DNA from: Pirellula sp.
Lineage (GTDB): Bacteria > Planctomycetota > Planctomycetia > Pirellulales > PNKZ01
Length of the DNA stretch: 64,000 nucleotides
Reading direction: 5' to 3'
NCBI GenBank assembly: GCA_013822735.1
Contig: PNKZ01000003.1
Coordinates: forward strand, 62,001 to 126,000
Shown here: in pieces, positions 43,638 to 50,826 of the stretch
How the letters are laid out: each line of letters opens with the position of its first letter
How positions within the stretch are numbered: the stretch's first letter is position 1
Translations under genes and position numbers: made by a program
The notes under the pieces: generated by a model
Told to the model about the DNA's origin: nothing
The model's input: the letters and a program-made list of their open reading frames with translations, nothing else
Databases searched by the model: none

Positions 43638-44042
43638 ATGAACATGACGATAGTAATTGATCGCAACGCCCTGATCGCCGCCGCGCTCGCGGCACGCGAG
43701 CGTTCGTACTCCCCCTACTCGAAGTTCGCCGTCGGCGCGGCGCTACTTACGAGCAAGGGCGAGGTTTTCACCGGCTGCAACGTCGAGAACTGCTCCTACG
43801 GTCTCACGATCTGTGCCGAGCGCACCGCCGCATGTACGGCAGTGGCGGCCGGCCGGCGCGAGTTCACGGCGCTGGCCCTGGCCCTTTCCGGCGGCGGCAC
43901 GCCGTGCGGGGCGTGTCGGCAGTTCCTGGCCGAGTTTAGCCCGAACTTGCCGATTTATATTGTCGATGCCGACGCGCCGGGCAAAATCATGGAGACGTCG
44001 CTCGACGTACTTCTGCCCGGGCGCTTCGAGTTGCCGACGTAG
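43638..44042 (+). CDS. cdd: Cytidine deaminase
   Basis: A 134-residue homotetrameric-type cytidine deaminase that converts cytidine and deoxycytidine to uridine forms. The zinc site is complete: CAER, with the proton-shuttling Glu, in GLTICAERTA, and PCGACRQ in GGGTPCGACRQFLAEF. The N-terminal AREERSYSPYSKF-like block (ARERSYSPYSKFAVGAA) is conserved. The ATG at 43644 is two codons downstream and equally possible. It belongs to pyrimidine salvage. A repeat element lies in the gap between its stop and the convergent PDZ gene. Confidence 0.95.
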   Translation: MNMTIVIDRNALIAAALAARERSYSPYSKFAVGAALLTSKGEVFTGCNVENCSYGLTICAERTAACTAVAAGRREFTALALALSGGGTPCGACRQFLAEFSPNLPIYIVDADAPGKIMETSLDVLLPGRFELPT

Positions 44043-44043
44043 C

Positions 44044-44082
44044 GGTGCTCTAGGGCACCACATTGTTCTGCCCCAGCCACCC
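44044..44082. repeat. Inverted copy of the 31.7-kb GGCTGGGGCAGAAC repeat
   Basis: Read on the minus strand it is GGGTGGCTGGGGCAGAAC followed by AATGTGGTGCCC, nearly the same as 31738-31772. It also contains a GGTGC/GCACC stem (44044-44048 with 44055-44059). Like its partner, it sits between convergent genes. Confidence 0.7.
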
Positions 44083-44099
44083 GAGTCGTCGCGTTCACG

Positions 44100-45263
44100 C
44101 TACGCCTGATCTTTCTTCGCCGCCGCGTCCTTCTTGGGCGGCTTCAGTGCGCCGGCTTTCTCCTGCAGCTTGCGGAGGTCGTCCATCTGCTTCTGCAATT
44201 GGCCCTGCAGCGCCTCGACCTGCTTACGCAACTGTTCGACCTCGCCCCGCAGTTGTTGTTGCGCGCCGTCGAGTCCTTGCGGGCCGACGACGATTGCGCG
44301 CCGGTCCCCTTCGTCGGTGCGGATCTCAACCTGCATCTTTCCCGTTCCGCCGGTGCCGCCGGCGATTGCGGTGGCCGCGCCCCCGCCCGGAGTACCGATT
44401 ACGAGCGCTCCGGGCGGATTCAATACCGCGCCGATCGGGCCACGTAAGTCTTCCGGTAGTTGATCGAGCTCCTTATCGGTCACATCCCACTTTTCATCAC
44501 CGCGCTCGACGTGAATCTTCGTCGGACCGTTGGCTTCCCGCTCAATCCGCACGTTGACGCCGGCCGGAAGTGCCGGGGCCAAGGGTTGTCGCATCACCAC
44601 GCCGGGCCCAAACACCTGCATGCGAAACGGCTCGTTTTCGCCGCGGCGCGTCTTTTCAAGCCACTCTTCCATGCGCTTCACTTCCGCCTCGGGGAGGCGA
44701 TCGCGCAGTTCGTCGAGGTGCTTCTGCATGCGCTCGAGATGATCCTTCGTCGGCCCGAGGTCGACCGGCTCTTTCTCGCCGGCCCCGCGCGGCACTCGGA
44801 AAAACACGCGGTCGGCATCCGGCCGCGGCGCAGGCTTCACGGCAATCGTCTGCCGCTTCCCGCCGCGAATCACGTCGAGCTTTAGCTCCTTCTCGCCGCC
44901 GTTGTGCACGGCCTGCATCAGTTCGTGCAAGCCATCGAGCGATTCGCCGTCGATCGCCGTCACCACGTCGAACTGCTGCAGCCCTGCCTTTGCCGCCGGG
45001 CTTTCCGGCAAGATGTTGGCGACGACGAGCCCTTCATGATCTTTCAGATTGAGTTGCGCACGCAGCGCCGCATCGGCCGGCACGCACATCGCGCCGATCC
45101 AAAACTGCCCCCCTGCAAAGCCCTCGGGCAAACGCATGGTAAACGGGCGGATATCGCCGTCGTCGCGGCGCGGCTTCTCGCCGTCTTCGTCCGCTCGCAC
45201 AACGCCGGTCACCGGCACGGCCAAAGCCAATAGCGCCGCCAAGAATTTATTCTTCGCCGACAT
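44100..45263 (-). CDS. Exported PDZ-domain protein
   Basis: A 387-residue protein with a signal peptide (FLAALLALAVPVTGVVRA). Residues about 60-150 form a PDZ domain with WIGAMCVPADAALRAQL, the ligand-binding loop area, and SPAAKAGLQQFDVVTAIDGE. No serine-protease domain is attached, so it is a PDZ-only, probably periplasmic, binding protein. The C-terminal region has a Gly/Ala linker and then a coiled coil (about 325-385, LRGEVEQLRKQVEALQGQ). The start at 45263 has an AAGGAG site seven bases upstream. It is the third gene of the sigma/anti-sigma operon, so it may take part in envelope stress sensing. Confidence 0.82.
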   Translation of the reverse strand: MSAKNKFLAALLALAVPVTGVVRADEDGEKPRRDDGDIRPFTMRLPEGFAGGQFWIGAMCVPADAALRAQLNLKDHEGLVVANILPESPAAKAGLQQFDVVTAIDGESLDGLHELMQAVHNGGEKELKLDVIRGGKRQTIAVKPAPRPDADRVFFRVPRGAGEKEPVDLGPTKDHLERMQKHLDELRDRLPEAEVKRMEEWLEKTRRGENEPFRMQVFGPGVVMRQPLAPALPAGVNVRIEREANGPTKIHVERGDEKWDVTDKELDQLPEDLRGPIGAVLNPPGALVIGTPGGGAATAIAGGTGGTGKMQVEIRTDEGDRRAIVVGPQGLDGAQQQLRGEVEQLRKQVEALQGQLQKQMDDLRKLQEKAGALKPPKKDAAAKKDQA

Positions 45264-45301
45264 GAGTCTACTCCTTAACGCGTTGACGGCACACAAACCG
45301 C

Positions 45302-46036
45302 TTACTGAAAGGCCTGGGTTCCCACCGGACGAATTTCCACCTGATCCATCGGGACGACCACGCGGCGGCCGTCTTCGAGATCGATCGGCACCAAGCGACG
45401 TTCGCGCACCACTTGGTTCCCCTGCTGCTCCAGCATCCGCACGACTTCGGGGGGCAGTTGCTGCGCCATCGGACCGAAGAGCGTTTCTTGCATCCGGCCC
45501 GCTTCGACCAGCGGCACGTCGACTACCTGTCGTTCGCCGTCGGGTCCGGGGGCGACGACCAATCGCAAATTGTCGCCGCCTGCTGCGGCCTGGCGAGTGT
45601 CGCCCGGCGCTACGAGGCGCGCGTCCGGAACCCGTTGACCCGCCAGCATTCGTAGGTTCTGCGGATCGCTCGGGTCAACACCGGGCGTCGACGAAAACCA
45701 GTTCACATAGCCGAGCGCCAAGAGAAAGCCCGCGGCCGTCGCAATCGGCAGCCAAATCCCCAGCCCGCCCCAAGCGGCTCTGGCGTGCGCGGCAGGCTGC
45801 AGCCTCGGCGAAGCGGCGGCATACGCCGGTTCCGTCGCCATAGCTCGGGCTTCACCGCGCCACGCTTGCGCTTCTAAGAACGCCAGCGCACAACGGCGCC
45901 ACCCTTCAGGCGAGCGCTCGAGCCGGAGCAAGAGATCGCGTCGCTCGGTTTCCGTAACCTCGCCGTCGACCAACCGGTCGAGCAGCATTTGATCTTCGGG
46001 CGTCAGCGCCCCGTCGTGCATCGCTTCTTCGTTCAT
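45302..46036 (-). CDS. Transmembrane anti-sigma-like factor
   Basis: A 244-residue protein whose N-terminal ~70 residues (LLDRLVDGEVTETERRDLLL and GWRRCALAFLEAQAWR) resemble the short helical anti-sigma N-domain of planctomycete ECF partners. One membrane segment follows (WLPIATAAGFLLALGYVNWF), and a ~110-residue extracytoplasmic domain containing VDVPLVEAGRMQETLF is exposed outside. The H-x3-C-x2-C zinc motif is not present, so the name is based mostly on operon position and topology. The gene starts four bases after the sigma-factor stop and is followed by the PDZ gene. Confidence 0.68.
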   Translation of the reverse strand: MNEEAMHDGALTPEDQMLLDRLVDGEVTETERRDLLLRLERSPEGWRRCALAFLEAQAWRGEARAMATEPAYAAASPRLQPAAHARAAWGGLGIWLPIATAAGFLLALGYVNWFSSTPGVDPSDPQNLRMLAGQRVPDARLVAPGDTRQAAAGGDNLRLVVAPGPDGERQVVDVPLVEAGRMQETLFGPMAQQLPPEVVRMLEQQGNQVVRERRLVPIDLEDGRRVVVPMDQVEIRPVGTQAFQ

Positions 46037-46040
46037 CGTA

Positions 46041-46586
46041 CTAGCTCTCCACCACTTGCAATTCCGTTAGAGCCGTTCGCATCCGAGCGCGGGCTCTGTG
46101 CAATCTTGTTTCGACGGCGCTATGACTGATTCCCAGTCGCGCGGCAATCTGGTGATAGTTCCAATCTTCCACGTACTTCAGCAGCAAGATTTCGGCGTCG
46201 CGCGGCGGCAGTTGTTTCAGCGCGGTGCGAATCAACTTGCGGCGCTCGTCGCTCAGCAACCAATCGAGCGGATCGTCAAATCTCGAGTTCCCTTCCATCG
46301 GCCGCACTTGCTCGGCGTAGCGTTCGACCAGCTTGCGCTTTCGGCCGAGCTTGCGGCGATGCATGAGCGACTGCACGACCGCCAAGCGATAGAGCCAAGG
46401 CCCGACCTTCGTCGGATCTTGAATCGGCGCTTGCTGTCGCACGGCCGCCATGGCGACCTCTTGCAACACTTCGTCGACTCCCTGCCGTTCGCCGAGGCGC
46501 GCAAGCACGACGCAGCGCAGCCAGCGGTCGTGGCGCGCTAGTTCGGCCGACCAGTCGATCGACGGCTTCGCGGCGGGTTGTCCCAT
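46041..46586 (-). CDS. ECF-type RNA polymerase sigma factor
   Basis: A 181-residue sigma factor. Region 2 has VLARLGERQGVDEVLQEVAM and WLYRLAVVQSLMHRRKLGRK. Region 4 has ALKQLPPRDAEILLLKYVED, then the recognition helix-turn-helix IAARLGISHSAVETRLHRAR. Its family role is to direct RNA polymerase to a small regulon when its anti-sigma factor releases it. The operon order sigma, membrane anti-sigma candidate and PDZ protein resembles envelope-stress systems. The ATG at 46586 gives a typical length; upstream sequence is noncoding. Confidence 0.93.
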   Translation of the reverse strand: MGQPAAKPSIDWSAELARHDRWLRCVVLARLGERQGVDEVLQEVAMAAVRQQAPIQDPTKVGPWLYRLAVVQSLMHRRKLGRKRKLVERYAEQVRPMEGNSRFDDPLDWLLSDERRKLIRTALKQLPPRDAEILLLKYVEDWNYHQIAARLGISHSAVETRLHRARARMRTALTELQVVES

Positions 46587-46985
46587 CGGGTTTCCTTACT
46601 TGGCGACGGCCTAGTTGCCCGGGCATGCGGCCAACATGCCTTGTCCTAAGCCTCGCGGGAGAATAGTTGCCGTCGGCGGAAATGTCTTGCAAGCCGATGC
46701 CGACGGCAGGGCCCAACCCCCGGCGGGGGTGCAACTTACGCTATTCGCAAGTTGGGACGCCGTCTTCCATCCTACGCGGCTCAGGGCCCGCCGGCCGAGC
46801 GGGGCCGTAAATTCGTTACGTTCGCACCACGAACGCCCCGGGAGGGGTAAGTCATCGTGTTCGGGTAGCCGGAAAGTTCGCTGAACCCTGCGGTCGCCCG
46901 TCGCGGCATAGTTCTGCGCCCTAGGCTTGTTCAACCGATTCGCACACATCCGCAACCTTCCGTCGTTTGCTTGGGGACTCTTCGT
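46587..46985. other. Divergent noncoding region with several hairpins
   Basis: 399 bases without a gene. Structures seen: GGCATG/CATGCC stem (46622-46640), ACCCCC/GGGGGT stem (46716-46730), and a CGTTCG-rich stretch near 46818-46850. It should contain the promoters of the sigma-factor operon and of the small membrane protein gene. No consensus ECF promoter was recognised. Confidence 0.4.
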
Positions 46986-47171
46986 ATGGCCGCCTTCACC
47001 GTGATTGTCGCCGTCGCTAATTTGGCGCTCGGATTTCTGCTCGCGGTCTATTCCGGCGCGGCTCCGCGTTATTACAACCCCCGCTTTCCGATCTTGCGCG
47101 AAGGTCTGCGTGAACCGACCGGCTTCGTGGCGCGCATCGTGGCGTTGATCCGCCCGCGCCGCAGCGCCTAG
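46986..47171 (+). CDS. Small single-pass membrane protein
   Basis: A 61-residue protein. Residues 2-24 are one hydrophobic helix (FTVIVAVANLALGFLLAVYSG), followed by an Arg-rich basic tail (LIRPRRSA) on the likely cytoplasmic side. I do not recognise a family. It is kept because the hydrophobic-plus-basic pattern is coherent, the ATG is followed by an uninterrupted small frame, and nothing overlaps it on the other strand. A TTG at 46971 could extend it by five residues. The function is unknown. Confidence 0.5.
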   Translation: MAAFTVIVAVANLALGFLLAVYSGAAPRYYNPRFPILREGLREPTGFVARIVALIRPRRSA

Positions 47172-47318
47172 TCGATTCGTACGACTTCCTTCGCACGGCT
47201 TCCTTTGCACTGCGTCGCCCCTCTTGCTCAGTTGCGACCGCGCCGGTTCTAATCTCACCGTCGCCTTTCCCTTCAAGGGTTCTGCCTTCGACGAACTCCG
47301 CTGCGGTTCGATTTGCTC

Positions 47319-47951
47319 ATGCTCCTGTACGTCATCCGTCACGGCGAAACCACGTTCAACGCCGAAGGACGCATTCAAGGTCAGCTCGACACGCAACTCT
47401 CGCCGCTCGGGCGCGCCCAAGCCGAAGCGATTGCGCGAGGCATGGCCGGCTCCGACATCGAAGCGGTGTTCGCCAGTCCGCTCAGTCGGGCTTACGAAAC
47501 GGCTCGACCGGTCGCCGCCGCATGCCGCTTGGAAATTCGGACCGACGACCGCCTGAAAGAACTCAACGCCGGCGTCTTTCAAAACCTGCTGCCGGCGGAA
47601 ATGGCCGAGCAGTATCCGGAAGCGACCGCCCGGTGGAAATCGCACGATCCCGACTACCGCATTCCCGGAGGGGAATCGCGGCGCGATCTGATGGTCCGCG
47701 GCGCCGCGGCCTTTGAGGCGATCTTCGCGTCGGGCCTGCAGACCGTCGCAGTCGTCGCTCACGGCGGCTTGCTCACGGCCGCATTGAAGGCGCTGCTCGG
47801 CATTCCCGCCGATCGCCATCCGTTCATGCTCTACAACGGCTCGATCAGCCGGTTGGCCCACGATACGCAAGTGCGTCTCCTCACGTTGAATGAAATCGAC
47901 CATCTCCGCGGCCCCGACGGCAAACTGCAAACCCGCATGGGCGATTTGTAG
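47319..47951 (+). CDS. Histidine phosphatase (phosphoglycerate-mutase-like) family protein
   Basis: A 210-residue member of histidine phosphatase clade 1. The catalytic RHGE is in YVIRHGETTFNAEGRIQGQ, followed by the phosphate-binding arginine in SPLSRAYETARP, an acid residue in KELNAGVFQ, and the second catalytic His in VAHGGLLTAAL. These motifs fit phosphatases such as CobC or PhoE, and no cobalamin gene is nearby, so the substrate is open. The ATG at 47319 is preferred; a TTG at 47313 adds two residues. A repeat island follows within 20 bases of the stop. Confidence 0.9.
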   Translation: MLLYVIRHGETTFNAEGRIQGQLDTQLSPLGRAQAEAIARGMAGSDIEAVFASPLSRAYETARPVAAACRLEIRTDDRLKELNAGVFQNLLPAEMAEQYPEATARWKSHDPDYRIPGGESRRDLMVRGAAAFEAIFASGLQTVAVVAHGGLLTAALKALLGIPADRHPFMLYNGSISRLAHDTQVRLLTLNEIDHLRGPDGKLQTRMGDL

Positions 47952-47965
47952 AGCAGGCGCTAGGC

Positions 47966-48052
47966 GTAGGGTGGGTCGAGCAACGCGAGGCCCACGCGGC
48001 ACGTCGACCCGCCGCCGCCCGCGTGGGCCTCACTTCGTTCGACCCACCCTAC
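47966..48052. repeat. GTAGGGTGGGTCGA palindrome
   Basis: Left arm 47966-48000 and right arm 48017-48052 are inverted repeats over about 35 bases with few mismatches; both end in GTAGGGTGGGTCGA and share GAGGCCCACGCGG. It lies 14 bases after the histidine-phosphatase stop, with an unpaired 16-base centre. No protein is encoded. Confidence 0.85.
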
Positions 48053-48086
48053 CAACTGACACCTGCCGTCCATCGCCTGTTCGGCC

Positions 48087-48220
48087 ACTTACGTCGATTG
48101 GTCCGACCACCGACTGCGCAGATAACTCCCGCTATCTGCGCACCCCTTGTGGGTTTCGAGGTTGTGCGCAGATAACCCCGAGTTATCTGCGCAGTGCCGA
48201 TCTGGCGCGTCGACGTAAGT
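48087..48220. repeat. Inverted-repeat block with two TGCGCAGATA hairpins
   Basis: The outer arms ACTTACGTCGA (48087-48097) and TCGACGTAAGT (48210-48220) are perfect. Inside are two hairpins: TGCGCAGATA/TATCTGCGCA (48115-48124 with 48133-48142) and TGCGCAGATAAC/GTTATCTGCGCA (48165-48176 with 48182-48193). All stems are perfect. The same end sequence bounds the block at 11498-11641. Confidence 0.85.
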
Positions 48221-48229
48221 CATGGAAAA

Positions 48230-48303
48230 GGTTCAGGGTTCGAGGTTCAGAGTTCAGCGTTGAGACGTCGCTAACCCCGAACCTTGAACCTGTACCCCGA
48301 ACC
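48230..48303. repeat. Palindrome with GGTTCAG-word arms
   Basis: The left arm begins GGTTCAGGGTTCGAGGTTC, and the right arm (48271-48303) is its imperfect inverse at about three quarters of positions. Each arm is a run of GGTTCRG/GAACCT words. No coding sense in any frame. Confidence 0.75.
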
Positions 48304-48344
48304 GAATTGCCATCCTGCACCGTACCAACCGCAGTGCCGCAACT

Positions 48345-48379
48345 CCAGGCGATTTTTGGCCGGCCCAAATCGCGGCTTG
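48345..48379 (+). repeat. GGCCGGCC palindrome shared with 11240-11273
   Basis: The segment contains GCGATTTTTGGCCGGCC and then CAAATCGCGGCTTG. It is the plus-strand partner of the minus-strand copy at 11240-11273. It ends nine bases from the stop of the hybrid-kinase gene. Confidence 0.8.
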
Positions 48380-48387
48380 ACGGGCAA

Positions 48388-50826
48388 CTAAGATGCGGCA
48401 ACGCGCCCGCCGATGCTGGAAACCACGGCGATGAGTTCGGCCGGCTCGACCGGCTTGGCAAGGTGGTGCGTGAAGCCGGCGACGATGGCGCTGATGCGAT
48501 CTTCGCTGCGCGCATATGCCGTGAGCGCCACGGCCGGAATACCGCCGCCTCGGTCGGCGGGCAGAGCGCGCACGCGGCGAATGAGCGAGTAGCCGTCTTC
48601 GCCCGGCATGCCGATATCGCTAATGATGACGTCCGGCTGCTCTTGAGCGATCAGTTCGAGAGCGTCGTCGACCGTGCTTGCAACGAAGACGATCGCTCCG
48701 CACCCTTCCAATAACCGACGCAACAGCGCGCGCGCGTCGGCCTCATCATCAACGACCAAAATCTTCAATCCGACGAACCGACTTTCCGACTTGGGAACGG
48801 TGAGCTTCGCCGCATCGCCCGATCGGCGACGCTCCGGCGTCGGACTCGGCGCCGTTTGCACGGCGGAGAGGGGCAACGAAACGACGAACGTCGAACCTTT
48901 CCCGAGACCGGCGCTTTCGGCGCGGATACTTCCGCCGTGAAGTTCGACCAATTGCTTCACGATCGCCAGTCCGAGCCCGAGGCCGCCGTGGCGTCGCGTC
49001 GTCGTCGCGTCGGCTTGCCGAAAGCGATCGAAAACATGCGGTAGGAACGCGGGATCAATTCCCTCGCCGCTATCGATGACGCGGATCTCGATATGCGAAT
49101 CGACGCGCTGCAGTGCGACCCGAACCAAACCTCCGCGCGAGGTGAATTTCACGGCGTTGCTCAGAAGATTCCAAAATACCTGCTGCAGGCGATTGGTATC
49201 GGCGAGAATCGACGTCGCACGCGCGTCCAGCTTGGTCTCGATGTGAATTTCCTTCGCATCGGCGGCAGGCTGCATCGTGTGGACCGACGAACGCACGACC
49301 GCCGCAAGATCGACATGCTGCACGTCGAGCTCGATTTTGCCCGAGATGATGCGACTCATGTCCAGCAGGTCTTCGATAATCTGCGCCTGAGCCCGCGCGT
49401 TGCGCTCGATAACGTCGACTCCTTCCGCCGCTTCGGCGGAGTCGGTTCCGGTCATCTTAAGGATTTGCGACCAGCCGAGAATGGCGTTGAGCGGCGTGCG
49501 CAACTCATGGCTGAGCGTCGCGAGAAACTCATCTTTCATCCGTCCGGCGCGCTCGGCCGATGATCGCGCGGAACGCTCCGCCTCGAGCAAGGCGGAGCGT
49601 CGATCTTCGTCATGCTTGCGATCGGTGATGTCCAACGTTACGCCGATCATGCGTTGCGGCGTCCCCAAAGCGTCGTAGGAGGCGCGGCCGCGGGCCAACA
49701 CCCAATGCGTGGAGCCGTCCGGCCAGATGTTGCGATACTCGGTGTCGTACTCCGCGTTCTGTTCAATGCTCCCCTGCACCGCGTCTCGCACGCGCCGGAC
49801 GTCGTCGGGATGGACCGAGGCCCAAAGATCTTCGTAGGAAAAGAGGTCGTCGGGCGATCGGCCGAAGTTGGCTTTGCAAATGGGCGAGCTGGTCATGTGC
49901 CGAGTCGATAGATCCATTTCCCAAACTCCGAGCCGACCGGTCTCGACCGCCAGGCGAAGCCGCTCTTCTCCCGCACGCAGTTCTTCTTGCACGCGCACGC
50001 GTTCGGTCACGTCGATCGTAATGCCGTCGAATCGCACGACTTCTCCTGCCGCGTCGGCGACCGCGCGACCGCTGGCCCGAATCCAATGAGTATTGCGACC
50101 GTCGGGCGAGACCGTGCGGTAGTCGATGTCGTACGGTTCTCGTCGCGAAATGCTTTCCGCGATCGCGGCGCGCGTTCGCTCCCGGTCTTCCGGGTGCAGA
50201 CGTTCGTAGAACGTGTCGATCGTTATCGGGGCGTCGGCCGGCAGGTGAAAATGAGCTTTAACGGTCGCATCCCAATTCAACACGTCGAACGGCAGCGGGC
50301 AGAACCAAACGCCCACGTTCGCTCCATGCACGACGATTTCCAGTTGTTCGCGACTCTCGCGGAGCGCCGTTTCCGCGCTCTCGCGCCCCGCCAGGTGGTC
50401 GCGCACCTGATACTGTCGCTCGCGCGCTCGCAATGCCGAACGGACGACGCTGACGAGCGTCGTCACGCGCACCGGCCTTTCCAAAACGCTGACGTTTCCA
50501 AGCTGCGCCAGAGCGCGCTCCAGCGACGGTCGTTCCTTACCGGAACGCGAGAGTACGATGATCGGGAGATCCGACCAGACCGGCTGGGTGGCGACGACCT
50601 CGATCAGAAACGAGGCATCCCCCGTGATCGCCTCTTCCGACACCATGGCGACGCCCCCGTGGCGCCGAAGCTCGTCGCAGAGCGACTCCATCGTCGGGTA
50701 GACGGCGCAGACGATGCCGTGGTTCGCCAGCACTTGGCACACGGCTTCGGCGTCACGCGTGGTCGGCGGAAGCAGCAACACGCGCTGGTCGCCGGCGCGC
50801 ACTTCCATCACGGCGTCACTTGCCAT
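48388..50826 (-). CDS. Hybrid sensor histidine kinase with N-terminal pseudo-receiver
   Basis: An 812-residue soluble kinase. Residues about 15-130 form a receiver-like fold whose phosphoacceptor position reads VAMVSEEAIT and whose signature Lys is Arg (LERPVRV). Two PAS domains follow: GANVGVWFCPLPFDVLNW to TERV, and GRLGVWEMDLSTRHMTS to DITDRK. The dimerisation and phosphotransfer His is in HELRTPLNAILGW. The HATPase motifs are N-box NLLSNAVKF, DSGEGIDP and GGLGLGLAIVKQ. A true receiver with phosphoacceptor IISDIGMPG and KPVEP lies at 690-800. No membrane segment is present, so the signal is intracellular. It starts 11 bases inside the KaiC gene end, so the two form one operon and probably one signalling unit. 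Confidence 0.93.
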   Translation of the reverse strand: MASDAVMEVRAGDQRVLLLPPTTRDAEAVCQVLANHGIVCAVYPTMESLCDELRRHGGVAMVSEEAITGDASFLIEVVATQPVWSDLPIIVLSRSGKERPSLERALAQLGNVSVLERPVRVTTLVSVVRSALRARERQYQVRDHLAGRESAETALRESREQLEIVVHGANVGVWFCPLPFDVLNWDATVKAHFHLPADAPITIDTFYERLHPEDRERTRAAIAESISRREPYDIDYRTVSPDGRNTHWIRASGRAVADAAGEVVRFDGITIDVTERVRVQEELRAGEERLRLAVETGRLGVWEMDLSTRHMTSSPICKANFGRSPDDLFSYEDLWASVHPDDVRRVRDAVQGSIEQNAEYDTEYRNIWPDGSTHWVLARGRASYDALGTPQRMIGVTLDITDRKHDEDRRSALLEAERSARSSAERAGRMKDEFLATLSHELRTPLNAILGWSQILKMTGTDSAEAAEGVDVIERNARAQAQIIEDLLDMSRIISGKIELDVQHVDLAAVVRSSVHTMQPAADAKEIHIETKLDARATSILADTNRLQQVFWNLLSNAVKFTSRGGLVRVALQRVDSHIEIRVIDSGEGIDPAFLPHVFDRFRQADATTTRRHGGLGLGLAIVKQLVELHGGSIRAESAGLGKGSTFVVSLPLSAVQTAPSPTPERRRSGDAAKLTVPKSESRFVGLKILVVDDEADARALLRRLLEGCGAIVFVASTVDDALELIAQEQPDVIISDIGMPGEDGYSLIRRVRALPADRGGGIPAVALTAYARSEDRISAIVAGFTHHLAKPVEPAELIAVVSSIGGRVAAS

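Noticed and set aside
48087-48193. Possible small CRISPR array
   Set aside because: The repeated TGCGCAGATA units are hairpins in opposite orientation and not direct repeats with equal spacers; no cas genes are nearby.
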